Shown: positions 8,946-17,912 of the stretch, one piece after another | Layout of the letters: each line of letters opens with the position of its first letter | Numbering within the stretch: position 1 is the first letter of the stretch | NCBI GenBank assembly: GCA_009885995.1 | Contig: VFJQ01000035.1 | Coordinates: 31,162 to 95,161 of the forward strand | Direction: 5' to 3' | Origin: Verrucomicrobiota bacterium | Lineage (GTDB): Bacteria > Verrucomicrobiota > Verrucomicrobiia > Chthoniobacterales > Chthoniobacteraceae | Length of the DNA stretch: 64,000 nt | Notes under the pieces: generated by a model | Seen by the model: only the letters and a program-made list of their open reading frames with translations | What the model was told of the DNA's origin: nothing | The model's database searches: none | Position numbers and translations under genes: made by a program

Positions 8946-10079
8946 CTAGTCGGCGGGCGACGGCGATCCGTCAAGCGGCGCGGCAGGCCGCAGGAATTGG
9001 CGGCCTGGGAGCTGCCGCACCTGCCGCTTGATCTCCAGCATGAGCAAGCAGGCGCTCACTTTCGGGAATGGCAGCCCGCATTTCTCCGCGATCTGTTCGG
9101 GCGCGAGCGTGTCGCCGCCGAGCGCGTCGAGGATCGCGCTCTCTTCCGCGGAAAGGGCGCCCGCCGGTGCTGCGCCTGCCGTCGGCGCGGTCCGGCGCGG
9201 CTCGGGAAAAAGCGAGTTCAGGTCGTCGAGGATGTCGCCCGCTGAGGTGACGAGCTTCGCGCCCTGCTGGATGAGCCGGTTGCTGCCGAAGGAGGTCGGT
9301 CGGTCGATCGGCCCCGGCACCGCATACACGAGCCGCCCGGCTTCCATCGCCTGGTCCGCGGTGATGAGCGCGCCGCTCTTCGCGCCCGCTTCGACCACGA
9401 GCACCCCCTTGCCCCAGCCGGCGACGATCCGATTCCGGTAAGGAAAAGTCTGCGGGCTCGGCGGGAACGTCATCGGAAACTCGCTCACCACTGCACCTGA
9501 CGCCGCGATCTTTTCGGCGAGCCCGGCGTTTTCCGGCGGGTAGAGATCCATCAAGCCGGAGCCGATCACCGCGATCGTGCGCCCATTCGCTGCGAGCGCG
9601 CCCTGGTGCGCCGCGGTGTCGATGCCGCGCGCCAGCCCGCTCACGACGGTGAGCCCCGCGTAGGCGAGTTGATACGAAAGTTTCTTCGCGCACTCGGTGC
9701 CGTAGTGGCTGGTCTTGCGCGAACCGACCACGCCGATCGCGCGCCAGTCTTCGCTCGTCACCGTGCCCCACACGTAGAGGACGATGGGCGGGTTGTGCAG
9801 CTCGCGCAGCCCCGGCGGATACTCCGGCGACTGCTGCGTGATGACCCGCGCGCCGAACTCCTCCACCCGCGCCAGCTCCGCCGCGAGATCGACCGTCTTT
9901 TCCCAATCCCCGATCGCGTCCGTCAGCTCCGGCCCGATGCCATCGATCTGTCGCAGCCGCGACTTCGGCGCCCGCAGGATCGCCTCCGGCGAACCGATCG
10001 CATCGCGCAGCTTGCGCAGCCGGACCGGGCCGAGATTCGGCACCATGTTCAGCGCGATGCAGGCTTGGGTCTCGGTCAT
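8946..10079 (-). CDS. dprA: DNA-processing protein DprA
   Basis: A 377-residue protein starting MTETQACIALNMVPNLGP. The N-terminal SAM/HhH-like region (PNLGPVRLRKL, IDGIGPEL) is followed by the Rossmann-like DprA core. Typical motifs are VGSRKTSHYGTECAK, VSGLARGIDTAAHQGAL, TIAVIGSGLMDLYPPEN, SEFPMTFPPSPQTFPYRNRI and EAGAKSGALITA. A C-terminal winged helix (LGGDTLAPEQIAEKCGLP) is present. It loads RecA on incoming single-stranded DNA during natural transformation. The gene is divergent from the secreted-protein gene at 10187 and co-directional with topB. Confidence 0.95.
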   Translation of the reverse strand: MTETQACIALNMVPNLGPVRLRKLRDAIGSPEAILRAPKSRLRQIDGIGPELTDAIGDWEKTVDLAAELARVEEFGARVITQQSPEYPPGLRELHNPPIVLYVWGTVTSEDWRAIGVVGSRKTSHYGTECAKKLSYQLAYAGLTVVSGLARGIDTAAHQGALAANGRTIAVIGSGLMDLYPPENAGLAEKIAASGAVVSEFPMTFPPSPQTFPYRNRIVAGWGKGVLVVEAGAKSGALITADQAMEAGRLVYAVPGPIDRPTSFGSNRLIQQGAKLVTSAGDILDDLNSLFPEPRRTAPTAGAAPAGALSAEESAILDALGGDTLAPEQIAEKCGLPFPKVSACLLMLEIKRQVRQLPGRQFLRPAAPLDGSPSPAD

Positions 10080-10186
10080 TCGGCGGACTACTGCGCGCGC
10101 TCGCAAGCCGTCGCCAGCGGTTTTCTCGCATCGCCGGCACGATTGCATCTTGCCCACCACGTTTGTCGCGGGCAGAACCCAGCGCC

Positions 10187-11740
10187 ATGACCTGCCGGCT
10201 GTCTCTCCTGTTCGCCCTCATCGTCGGCCTTGCGCACCGTGGAGTCGCGGAGCCGCCGCCCGCGATCAAGGAACTGATCGCACAGATGCGCATCGAACTG
10301 CAGGCCGACATGAAAGCCGCGCGCGACGACGAACGCGGCATCGACCGGCAATGGCAGCTCTCCTCGATGTTGCTGCAAATCGAACGCTCGTTCGACGAAG
10401 ACGCGGAGTTCGAATACGACCTGAAGCAAATCGTGCCTTCGCTGCTGAGCTACGCCGCGTCGGAGAAGATGCAGCAACTCGTGCAGGCGCTCACGGCCGA
10501 GGCGGGCAGGGAGTTCGCCGCGAGAGAGAAGGCGGCTCTGGCGGAAATCGATAAGTTGATCGAAACCAACGTCACGCCCGGAATCGATGCGAAGACCGCT
10601 GCGGAACTCGACGCACCGCTGGCGGCGCTCCAGAAGTCGCAAGGCAGGAGCCGTTATCGCCGCGAGAGCCGAGGGGCGCAGTCGGCAAATCAACGCCTGA
10701 GCAGCGCCATTTCATTTCTCACGCACTGGCAGGACTACCTCGCGGCGAAAGAAACGGGGCGCATGGATCAAGCTCGCTCGGCGCTCTCGAACCTCACGAG
10801 TTCCGGCCGCGAGTATTCCTTTGTCCCGCGTTCGAGGCTGCTGGCGCTCGCGAACAGCTTGAAGGGGGAGCCCGAACCGCCGGCGGTTCGGGTCGAGGAG
10901 TTGCTCGCCAGGATTGAAAAGCTCGATGATCTCCCGGTCATCGAGGCCGAGCTGAGAAAGCTCCCCTATGGTGGCAGCAACGGAGTGTCGCCGGACCTGA
11001 TGAACGCCGTTCGGTCGCTCGCGCTGACATATACCCAGATCAAAGCCGGGCGCGCTGCGTCGCTGAATTTGCCTTCACGGGAATCGCTCTTGTCTGCCGG
11101 GCTCGATTCGATTCGCGAGAAGGTTTTTGCCTTCGCTCTGCCTCGCATCCTCTTACTCGACGATGCCGATGGCTTGCGACCGGGCGAGAGCGCAGTCAGC
11201 TATCTCGGCAGAAAGCTGGCGGAGGCACAGAAGCGGGAAGATTGGGCGCTGGTGGGACGCATCGGCAGCACGAGCCGCTCGCTCAATCTTCTCGAAGGCT
11301 TCACGGGGACGAATGACTCGTCGGCACTCTCGCAGTTCCTCGCAGGGTTGAACCAAGAGACGGCCAAACAATACTCACTCGCGGTCGCGTCTTACCAAGG
11401 GGCGCTCAAGACCGGTTCTCGGATCGTCCCGCCTGAATTGATTGGCGAGCACCTCGAGAAGATTCGTGAAGCTCATCCGAAGGATTTCGAGCGAGGCGTG
11501 GAACTCGCGTTGAATCCACCCATGCCGGACATGAGTGACCCGCGGTATCGCTACCGCGGCTACCCTTTCTCGGTCCCGCCCGGCTTCGGTTCGGAGACGA
11601 CGACTGGCGGACGATACACCATCGGGCCGGATGGGCGTCCGGTGCCGATGAGCGAAGCGACGACTGTGACCATTCCTCCCAAGGCCTCGCCTGCTCCCGG
11701 CACTCCGGCGCCAAAGCCGGACAAGGAGCCAGCGAAGTGA
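10187..11740 (+). CDS. Secreted helical protein of unknown function
   Basis: A 517-residue protein with a signal peptide (MTCRLSLLFALIVGLAHRGVAE). The mature part is almost entirely helical and charged, with repeated Lys/Glu/Ala segments (residues 25-330), and ends in a Pro-rich tail with the segment PSPAPGTPAPKPDKEPAK. I recognise no enzyme motif. It may be a periplasmic scaffold. The gene stands alone between divergent dprA and the convergent L,D-transpeptidase. The start is the ATG before the signal peptide rather than an in-frame codon 24 bases upstream. Confidence 0.65.
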   Translation: MTCRLSLLFALIVGLAHRGVAEPPPAIKELIAQMRIELQADMKAARDDERGIDRQWQLSSMLLQIERSFDEDAEFEYDLKQIVPSLLSYAASEKMQQLVQALTAEAGREFAAREKAALAEIDKLIETNVTPGIDAKTAAELDAPLAALQKSQGRSRYRRESRGAQSANQRLSSAISFLTHWQDYLAAKETGRMDQARSALSNLTSSGREYSFVPRSRLLALANSLKGEPEPPAVRVEELLARIEKLDDLPVIEAELRKLPYGGSNGVSPDLMNAVRSLALTYTQIKAGRAASLNLPSRESLLSAGLDSIREKVFAFALPRILLLDDADGLRPGESAVSYLGRKLAEAQKREDWALVGRIGSTSRSLNLLEGFTGTNDSSALSQFLAGLNQETAKQYSLAVASYQGALKTGSRIVPPELIGEHLEKIREAHPKDFERGVELALNPPMPDMSDPRYRYRGYPFSVPPGFGSETTTGGRYTIGPDGRPVPMSEATTVTIPPKASPAPGTPAPKPDKEPAK

Positions 11741-11779
11741 AGCTTCGCCGGAGATGGGTCTGAGCGGGCGCGGCCTCGC

Positions 11780-12730
11780 TTACTCGATCGTCACCTTCAT
11801 CCCCGCGGAGATCATCTTCTCCAGCCGCACGACGTCCCAATTCGCCACTCTCATGCAGCCGTGGCTCGCGCTGCGGCCGATGGTCTGCGGGGAGTTCGTG
11901 CCGTGGATGCCGATGCCGGGTTTGTTGAGCTGGCACCACAGCACGCCCACGGGGTTGTTCGGCCCGGGCGGCAGGAGCCAGAATTCCTCCGTGCGCACGC
12001 CGTGATTGAGCACGCCTTCGTCCCAGCGGAAGTTCGGCTGCGCGGCGATGCCCGCGATCTTCCACTCGCCCGCGGGCGTCGGCGTCTGGTCCGAACCGGG
12101 CGTGATGGGCACGCTGGCGATCAGCGCGCCGCCGTCGCTCAACTCGAGCAGGCGGTGCTTGCGGCTGATCTTGATCGTGCGGTGCGTGTATTCGGGCTTG
12201 GACTTCACGGGCCCTGCCTTGGGCAGTTCCTCGATCTTGAACGGCTCGACGTTCGGCACGCGCACGATGTCGCCCGGCTGGAGCTTCATCATGTCGTGCG
12301 TCGGGTTGAGCTTCGCGAGCAGGTTCGGGTCGCAGTGAAAGCGCTCGGTGAGAAACTCCAGCACGCAGTCGTAGGGCAGGTATTTCAGCTTCGCCTTCGC
12401 GGAGTTCGCGACCGGCAGATCGCCGACGAACTTCAAATCCTCATCGCGGATCGTGTATTCGGTATAAACGGGGAAGACCGAATCGAGCGGGATGTTTTCA
12501 TCGAGCCGTCCGGTCGCGGGAAGGCCGTGCGCGCGCTGATAGCACCACAGCGCCTTCGTGGTGAACTCCCCGCCGAGCCCGTCGATCTTTCCCGGCCCGA
12601 AGAGCTGCTGGTCGAGGAAGATTTGCAGCTGCGTCATCACCTCGCGCTCGTTCACGAGGCCGGGACGCGCGGCTTCCTGCGCGCGTGCTGCGAAGGCAAA
12701 GAGGATGAGAAAAACGAAGGGGCGAATCAT
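11780..12730 (-). CDS. L,D-transpeptidase with PG-binding and LysM-like modules
   Basis: A 316-residue protein. A signal peptide (MIRPFVFLILFAFAARAQ) is followed by a peptidoglycan-binding module (QQLFGPGKIDGLGGEFTTKA), a LysM-like region (LLAKLNPTHDMMKLQPGDIVRVP) and a C-terminal YkuD catalytic domain. The catalytic motif is intact: HGTN followed by IGRSASHGCMRV, with the His and Cys of the active site. It forms 3-3 peptide cross-links or attaches proteins to peptidoglycan. The start at 12730 places the signal peptide directly at the N-terminus. Confidence 0.9.
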   Translation of the reverse strand: MIRPFVFLILFAFAARAQEAARPGLVNEREVMTQLQIFLDQQLFGPGKIDGLGGEFTTKALWCYQRAHGLPATGRLDENIPLDSVFPVYTEYTIRDEDLKFVGDLPVANSAKAKLKYLPYDCVLEFLTERFHCDPNLLAKLNPTHDMMKLQPGDIVRVPNVEPFKIEELPKAGPVKSKPEYTHRTIKISRKHRLLELSDGGALIASVPITPGSDQTPTPAGEWKIAGIAAQPNFRWDEGVLNHGVRTEEFWLLPPGPNNPVGVLWCQLNKPGIGIHGTNSPQTIGRSASHGCMRVANWDVVRLEKMISAGMKVTIE

Positions 12731-12789
12731 CGCGCGCACTGTAGCTCGGAAATCTTGTTGGCAAGTCTTTGCACCGACTGCTGGATCCA

Positions 12790-13269
12790 TCAGCGCAGGT
12801 TGAACAAATACAGCAGCGCCGCCCAGCCGCTTGGCAGCGACTGCGGAGGTTCTTCGAGTCCGGCGTAGCACACGGCCATTTCCAACATGAAGCGGGCGTG
12901 AAAGAACGCTTCAACGATGGGACGGACGTTCACCAACCAGGCTTTGTTCCACGACGAATCGAAATCCCGGCCGGTTCCCTCCCGCACAATCTCTACGAAC
13001 CAGTCGTTGAGTTCCCGGGCCGGTAACAGCGCCCGCAGTTCCTCGACCACCTTCACCGTCGTGCTCTGCAATGCGACCACTTTGAAGCTCTGATGGTAGA
13101 AGCGATAAATCGGATCTTCGTAGCCCCAATGGTCCGAGCATTCGGCGAGCAACTTTTCCAGTCCCGCCCGGCGCGAGCGGATCGCGCCGAGGAGTTCGCG
13201 CTCCATGATCTCCCGCTCCGCGGGCGCCAGTGGATGCTTGAGCAAGTCTTCTGGTTTCGTCTCCGGCAT
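12790..13269 (-). CDS. Conserved-looking hypothetical protein
   Basis: A 159-residue, mostly helical protein beginning MPETKPEDLLKHPLAPAERE. It has several aromatic-rich segments (DHWGYEDPIYRFYHQSFKV, FFHARFMLEMAVCYAGLEE). There is no signal peptide or membrane segment, so it is probably cytoplasmic. I do not recognise the family. It is a single gene, divergent from the glycosyltransferase and co-directional with the L,D-transpeptidase 59 bases downstream. Confidence 0.6.
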   Translation of the reverse strand: MPETKPEDLLKHPLAPAEREIMERELLGAIRSRRAGLEKLLAECSDHWGYEDPIYRFYHQSFKVVALQSTTVKVVEELRALLPARELNDWFVEIVREGTGRDFDSSWNKAWLVNVRPIVEAFFHARFMLEMAVCYAGLEEPPQSLPSGWAALLYLFNLR

Positions 13270-13318
13270 GGCGGCGCAGCGTGCCCGGTGCGCGCAGCAG
13301 TGGCAAGCCGCGCTCGAT

Positions 13319-13357
13319 TACTTCGAGGTTGGATGTTCGATGCTCGATGTTCGATGC
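13319..13357 (+). repeat. Short tandem GGATGTTCGATG-type intergenic repeat
   Basis: The 39 bases between the 12.8-kb gene and the glycosyltransferase are a degenerate tandem of a TCGATGyT(C/T)GATGTT-type unit (GGTTGGATGTTCGATGCTCG, then ATGTTCGATGCTTC). Low-complexity intergenic runs of this kind are scattered in Verrucomicrobiota and Planctomycetota genomes. It ends seven bases before the ATG at 13368, so it occupies the position of the ribosome binding site. Confidence 0.6.
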
Positions 13358-13367
13358 TTCCCTGACA

Positions 13368-14411
13368 ATGAGTCTCCGCATCGCACTGGCCGCCCCGCTC
13401 TGGACCTCGATCCCGCCGCACACGTATGGCGGCATCGAGCTGTTGTTGAAGCTGCTCGCCGATGAGCTGGTCGAGCGCGGCCACGAGGTGACGCTCTTTG
13501 CCTCCGGCGAATGCCACAGCCGCGCGCAGCTCGTGCCGGTGGTGGAGATGAATCTCAGCGACCTCATGAGCGAAGGCCGCGCGTATTGCTTCGAGTATTA
13601 TACCAACTCGATGCTCGCCGAGATCGCCGCGCGGCAAAGCGAGTTCGACGTGATCCATTTCCACTGCTCCACCGCGTGGCTTCCGAGCGCGACGATGCTG
13701 CGCACGCCGTCGTTTTTCACGATGCACACGCAGCCGCATCACGACGACGAATGGGTGCTCCGCCGCTGGCCGCACGTCGCGGTGAACGGCATCAGCCGCG
13801 CGCAGATGCAGGCGATGACGCTGAAGCTCGGGCGCGAATTCCCGACCGTCTATAACGGCGCCGACTTCGACGCCTACGAAGCCCGCTACGAGCCCGGCCA
13901 CTACCTCGCCTTCCTCGGCCGGCTCTCGCCGGAAAAGAACCCGCTCGGCGCGATCCAGGTCGCGCAGGACTGCGACATGCCGATCGTCCTCGCCGGCCAG
14001 CCGCAGAACGCGAAGGAGCACGCCTACTTCGACGCGCAGATCCGCCCGCTCATCGACGGCGAGCGCGTCCGCTGGATCGGCGCGGCGAATCATCCGCAGA
14101 AAGTCATGCTGCTGCGCAATGCCGGCGCGCTCATCTTCCCGATCCAGTGGGAGGAGCCGTTCGGTCTCGTGATGATCGAGGCGATGGCGTGCGGCACCCC
14201 CGTCGTCGCGCACCGGCGCGGCTCGGTGGAGGAAGTCGTCGATCAAGGCATCACCGGCTTCCACGCTGGGTCGCTCGACGCGCTGCCGGAGCTCGTCCCG
14301 CAGGCGCTCACGCTCGACCGCCGCGAAGTGCGCCGCCACGCCGAGAGCCGCTTCGGTTACCGCGCGATGGTCACCGCCTACGAGGCGCTTTACGGCCAGC
14401 TCGTTCGCTGA
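13368..14411 (+). CDS. Family 4 glycosyltransferase (GT-B fold)
   Basis: A 347-residue protein beginning MSLRIALAAPLWTSIPPHTY. The N-terminal acceptor domain contains the GGIELLLKLLADEL helix. The C-terminal nucleotide-sugar domain has FLGRLSPEKNPLGAIQVAQ and the EPFGLVMIEAMACGTPV donor-binding signature, followed by RRGSVEEVV. The family transfers sugars from NDP-sugars with retention. The substrate cannot be told from sequence. No neighbouring polysaccharide cluster is present. Frames of the open stretch upstream of 13368 read through the short repeat and were excluded. Confidence 0.88.
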   Translation: MSLRIALAAPLWTSIPPHTYGGIELLLKLLADELVERGHEVTLFASGECHSRAQLVPVVEMNLSDLMSEGRAYCFEYYTNSMLAEIAARQSEFDVIHFHCSTAWLPSATMLRTPSFFTMHTQPHHDDEWVLRRWPHVAVNGISRAQMQAMTLKLGREFPTVYNGADFDAYEARYEPGHYLAFLGRLSPEKNPLGAIQVAQDCDMPIVLAGQPQNAKEHAYFDAQIRPLIDGERVRWIGAANHPQKVMLLRNAGALIFPIQWEEPFGLVMIEAMACGTPVVAHRRGSVEEVVDQGITGFHAGSLDALPELVPQALTLDRREVRRHAESRFGYRAMVTAYEALYGQLVR

Positions 14412-14466
14412 GCGACGCACGATCTTCACTCGCCGCCGCCGCCGCTCGGCGCTACATCGCGCGCCG

Positions 14467-15879
14467 ATGAAAACGCTGCTCGCTCTCTCGCTCCTCGCTT
14501 CCATGTCTCTCCACGCCGGCACGCCGAACTGGCCGCGCTTCCGCGGACCCGCAGGTTCCGGCGTCGCCGATGCGGAGAAGCCGCCGGTCGAATTCGGCCC
14601 GGAGAAAAACGTGCTCTGGCAAGTCGCCACGCCGTCCGGTGCGTCGTCGCCGTGCGTGTGGGGCGCGCGCATCTTCCTCACCGCGTTCGATGGTGGGAAG
14701 CTGTGGACGCTTTGCCTCGACCGCGCGACGGGCAAGGAGCTGTGGCGGCGCGATGCGGGCGCGGAAAAGATCGAGGCATTCCTGCCCAAGCACGGGAGCC
14801 CAGCCGCATCGACGCCCGCGACCGATGGCGAGCGTGTGGTCGTGTATTTCGGTTCGTGTGGGCTGATCGCTTACGATTTCGCGGGCAAGGAACTGTGGCG
14901 CCACGCGCTCCCAGTCGCGGAGACGAACAACGACTTCGGCAGCGGCACGTCGCCGATCCTCGCGGACGGGCTCGCGATCCTCGTGCGCGATCTCAAGACC
15001 GACTCCGCCGTGCTCGCTGTGGATGCCGCCACGGGCCGGCAGGTGTGGAAGACCGCGCGCCCTGCGATGGCGACTGGCTACTCGACGCCGATCGTCTGGG
15101 AGCACGACGGCGTGAAGGAGGTCATCGCGCCCGGCGGCCTCATGATGAAGGCCTACGACCTCACCAGCGGCGCCGAGCGCTGGCTGGTGCGCGAGTTGCC
15201 CGCGGTGAACTGCGGCTCGCCCATCGCGAGCGAGGGGATGCTCTACTTCGCCGGATGGTCGCCCGCGGGTGAGGATATGCCGATGCCGACCTTCGACCAA
15301 CTCATCGGCCCCGATCCCGATAAGGACGGCCGCCTTTCCAAAGCGGAAGCGGAGAACACGATGATGAAGGATTTCTTCAACTCCAACGACACGAACAAAG
15401 ACGGCTACATCTCTCGCGACGAGTGGGACGCGATGATCGGCTACCTCAAGCGCGGCAAGAACCGGCTCATCGCCGTGAAGCCGGGCGGCAGCGGCGACAT
15501 CACCGACACGCACATCGCGTGGCAGAAGACCAAGGGCCTGCCCTACGTGCCGAGCACCCTGCTGTATCGAGGCCAGCTTTTCATGGTGAAGGACGGCGGC
15601 CTCGCCTCGTGCTTCGACGCCGCGACTGGTGCCGCGAAATACGAGCAGCAGCGCCTCGGGATCGACGGCTCCTTCTACGCCTCGCCCGTCGCCGCCGACG
15701 GCCGCATCTACCTCATCAATCTCGACGGCAAAGCCGCGACGATCGCCGCGGGGGACAAGCCGGAAGTGCTCTGGCGCGGCGACTTCGCCGAGCGCGTGGC
15801 CGCCACGCCAGCCATCGCCGACGACACGCTCTACGTGCGCACGGAGTCGAAGCTCTTCGCGTTCAAACAGACGAAGTGA
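14467..15879 (+). CDS. Secreted PQQ-like beta-propeller with inserted EF-hand pair
   Basis: A 470-residue protein with a signal peptide (MKTLLALSLLASMSLHAG). It opens with NWPRFRGPAGSGVA, the WPxFRGP signature of verrucomicrobial and planctomycete quinoprotein-type propellers. Blade motifs include ATGKELWRRD and ATGRQVWKTA. Around residues 278-325 an EF-hand pair is inserted: DPDKDGRLSKAE and DTNKDGYISRDEW, both with the Asp/Asn spacing of calcium loops. No PQQ-specific catalytic residues are recognised, so an enzymatic activity is not assured. It may bind extracellular ligands in a calcium-dependent way. Confidence 0.85.
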   Translation: MKTLLALSLLASMSLHAGTPNWPRFRGPAGSGVADAEKPPVEFGPEKNVLWQVATPSGASSPCVWGARIFLTAFDGGKLWTLCLDRATGKELWRRDAGAEKIEAFLPKHGSPAASTPATDGERVVVYFGSCGLIAYDFAGKELWRHALPVAETNNDFGSGTSPILADGLAILVRDLKTDSAVLAVDAATGRQVWKTARPAMATGYSTPIVWEHDGVKEVIAPGGLMMKAYDLTSGAERWLVRELPAVNCGSPIASEGMLYFAGWSPAGEDMPMPTFDQLIGPDPDKDGRLSKAEAENTMMKDFFNSNDTNKDGYISRDEWDAMIGYLKRGKNRLIAVKPGGSGDITDTHIAWQKTKGLPYVPSTLLYRGQLFMVKDGGLASCFDAATGAAKYEQQRLGIDGSFYASPVAADGRIYLINLDGKAATIAAGDKPEVLWRGDFAERVAATPAIADDTLYVRTESKLFAFKQTK

Positions 15880-15919
15880 GTCGGCTAAGAAGCGCGTGCA
15901 GCGGCGGTCTTCCCGGCGC

Positions 15920-17149
15920 ATGAAAACGCCCCTCGTCCTCCTCGCTCTCGCCGCCACCGTCTTCGCGCAGCAGACGCCTTCGCAAAAGCAGGACACCGCG
16001 CTGCTTCCGCCGAAGGGGCTCAAGACGACGATGGCGCCGGGCTACACCATCCCGACGATCGATCTCTCCGCCGAGACGCAGCGGCAGGTGCTCGTCGATC
16101 GCGAGGCGGGGCAGTATCTCGGGCATCCGACGACCGTCTTGCTCGAGGATGGGAAGACGATGCTCATCGTGTATCCGAAAGGCCACGGGCGCGGCGCGAT
16201 CGTTTACAAACGCAGCACCGATGGCGGGAAGACGTGGAGCGAGCGACTGCCGACGCCGAAGTCGTGGGAGACTTCGCTCGAGGTGCCGACGCTGCACCGC
16301 GTGATCGATGCGGAGGGGAAGAAACGCATCATCATGTTCAGCGGCCTGTATCCGATCCGCATGGCGGTGACGGAGGACGATGGCGCGACGTGGAGCGAGT
16401 TGAAGCCGATCGGGAACTTCGGCGGCGTGGTGACGATGGCATCCGTGGTGAAGCTCAAAACACCTGGGCATTACATGGCGCTCTTTCACGACGACGGGCG
16501 TTTCATCATCGGCGGCGAGGAAAAGAAATTCACCGTGAAGGGACCGCACAGCGAACACACGTCGCCCGCGGCGAAGCCTTATCGCTTCTACGTGTATCAG
16601 ACGCGCAGCGCCGATGGCGGGCTGACCTGGAGCGTGCCGGTGCCGATCGCGATGCTGCCCGACGCGAGCCTGTGCGAGCCCGGCGCGGTGCGTTCGCCCG
16701 ATGGAAATGAGATCGCCGTGCTGCTGCGGGAAAACAGCCGCAAGTATAACAGCTTCCTCATTACCACGAAGGACGAGGGCCTCACCTGGAGCGAGCCGAA
16801 GGAACTGCCCGCGGCCTTGACCGGCGACCGCCACACTGCCGTGTATGCTCCCGACGGACGCTTGTTCGTCAGCTTCCGCGACACCACGCACGTGAGCCCC
16901 ACGAAAGGCGACTGGGTCGCGTGGGTCGGGAAATACGAAGACATCATCGCCGGCAGGGAAGGCCAGTATCGCATCCGCATGATGGACAATACGAAAGGCG
17001 CCGACTGCACGTATCCCGCCGTCGATCTGCTGCCCGACGGCACGATCGTCACGACGACCTACGGCCATTGGACCGAAGGCGAGCCCGCTTACATCATGAG
17101 CGTGCGGCTGAAACTCGAAGAAGTGGACGCCAAGGCCGCAGCGCGCTAA
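15920..17149 (+). CDS. Secreted sialidase-like BNR/Asp-box protein
   Basis: A 409-residue protein with a signal peptide (MKTPLVLLALAATVFAQQ). Four Asp-box motifs mark propeller blades: STDGGKTW, TEDDGATW, SADGGLTW and TKDEGLTW. The fold is a six-bladed propeller of the exo-alpha-sialidase superfamily. Arg residues that could form the carboxylate-binding triad are present, but I cannot assign them without alignment. It might act on sialic acid or another acidic glycan, or be non-catalytic. It follows the quinoprotein by 40 bases on the same strand. Confidence 0.8.
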   Translation: MKTPLVLLALAATVFAQQTPSQKQDTALLPPKGLKTTMAPGYTIPTIDLSAETQRQVLVDREAGQYLGHPTTVLLEDGKTMLIVYPKGHGRGAIVYKRSTDGGKTWSERLPTPKSWETSLEVPTLHRVIDAEGKKRIIMFSGLYPIRMAVTEDDGATWSELKPIGNFGGVVTMASVVKLKTPGHYMALFHDDGRFIIGGEEKKFTVKGPHSEHTSPAAKPYRFYVYQTRSADGGLTWSVPVPIAMLPDASLCEPGAVRSPDGNEIAVLLRENSRKYNSFLITTKDEGLTWSEPKELPAALTGDRHTAVYAPDGRLFVSFRDTTHVSPTKGDWVAWVGKYEDIIAGREGQYRIRMMDNTKGADCTYPAVDLLPDGTIVTTTYGHWTEGEPAYIMSVRLKLEEVDAKAAAR

Positions 17150-17158
17150 ACGCCGCGC

Positions 17159-17743
17159 GTGCCAAAACCCGACAGCTCCGCCGAAAGCCTCCTCGAAAAG
17201 ACGATCTTCGCCAGCCGCTGGCTGCAAGCGCCGCTTTACCTCGGCCTCATCGCCGCGCTGGGCGTGTATGTTTACCAGTTCTTCATCGAGCTGTGGCACA
17301 TCGTCGGCGTCGTCCTGCACATCACGCACGGCGGCCCCGACCCGATGGCCGGCGCCGATCCAGCGACGAAGATCATGCTCGGCGTGCTCGGCCTCATCGA
17401 CGTGGTGATGATCGCGAACCTGCTCATCATGGTCATCATCGGCGGCTACGAGACCTTCGTCTCCCGCCTGCACCTCGACGACCACGCCGACCAACCCGAG
17501 TGGCTCAGCCACGTGAACGCCGGGATGCTCAAGGTGAAGCTCGCCACCGCGCTCGTGAGCATCTCATCGATCCACCTGCTCAAGACCTTCATCGAAGTCC
17601 GCACGCCGGGTCTCGTGGTCAACAACGCCGCCGTGATGTGGCAGGTCATCATTCACGGCGTCTTCCTTTTGTCCGCCATCGTCCTCGCGTGGACCGATCG
17701 CTTGATGCTCGCCGGGGTGAAGGCGGAGAAGGAGACGCACTAA
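17159..17743 (+). CDS. YqhA/UPF0114-like inner membrane protein
   Basis: A 194-residue protein starting at GTG with about four hydrophobic segments (APLYLGLIAALGVYVYQFF, IMLGVLGLIDVVMIANLLIM, a third near IHLLKT and MWQVIIHGVFLLSAIVLAW). The FASRWLQAPLYLGL start, the GGYETFVSRLHLDDH motif and HLLKTFIEV fit the YqhA (UPF0114) family, whose function is unknown. The GTG is the only plausible start. It ends 45 bases before tRNA-Ser. Confidence 0.85.
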   Translation: MPKPDSSAESLLEKTIFASRWLQAPLYLGLIAALGVYVYQFFIELWHIVGVVLHITHGGPDPMAGADPATKIMLGVLGLIDVVMIANLLIMVIIGGYETFVSRLHLDDHADQPEWLSHVNAGMLKVKLATALVSISSIHLLKTFIEVRTPGLVVNNAAVMWQVIIHGVFLLSAIVLAWTDRLMLAGVKAEKETH

Positions 17744-17788
17744 TCCTTTGCCTTCCGCCGGGCGCGGTGAAACATCCCGCCGACTCGG

Positions 17789-17876
17789 GGAGGGATGGCA
17801 GAGCGGTTTAATGCACCGGTCTTGAAAACCGGAGACGCGAAAGTGTCCGTGGGTTCGAATCCCACTCCCTCCGCCA
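17789..17876 (+). tRNA. tRNA-Ser(UGA)
   Basis: An 88-base cloverleaf with a long variable arm, as expected for serine. The acceptor stem GGAGGGA pairs with TCCCTCC at 17866-17872, followed by G and an encoded CCA (17874-17876). The anticodon stem CCGGT/ACCGG encloses the loop CTTGAAA, with anticodon TGA at 17823-17825. The T-loop GGTTCGAATCC is intact. No attachment-site duplication was seen nearby. Confidence 0.96.
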
Positions 17877-17912
17877 GTTCCTCCGCGCATTGACGCACGC
17901 GCAGCCCTCCCT

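Noticed and set aside
7197..9245. Long open frame on the plus strand opposite topB/dprA
   Set aside because: It is a codon-bias shadow: Arg/Ala/Glu-rich sequence with no domain, fully opposite genes with clear motifs.
17789..17876. tRNA-Ser as an integration site of an island
   Set aside because: No duplicate of the tRNA 3' end and no integrase were found beside it.
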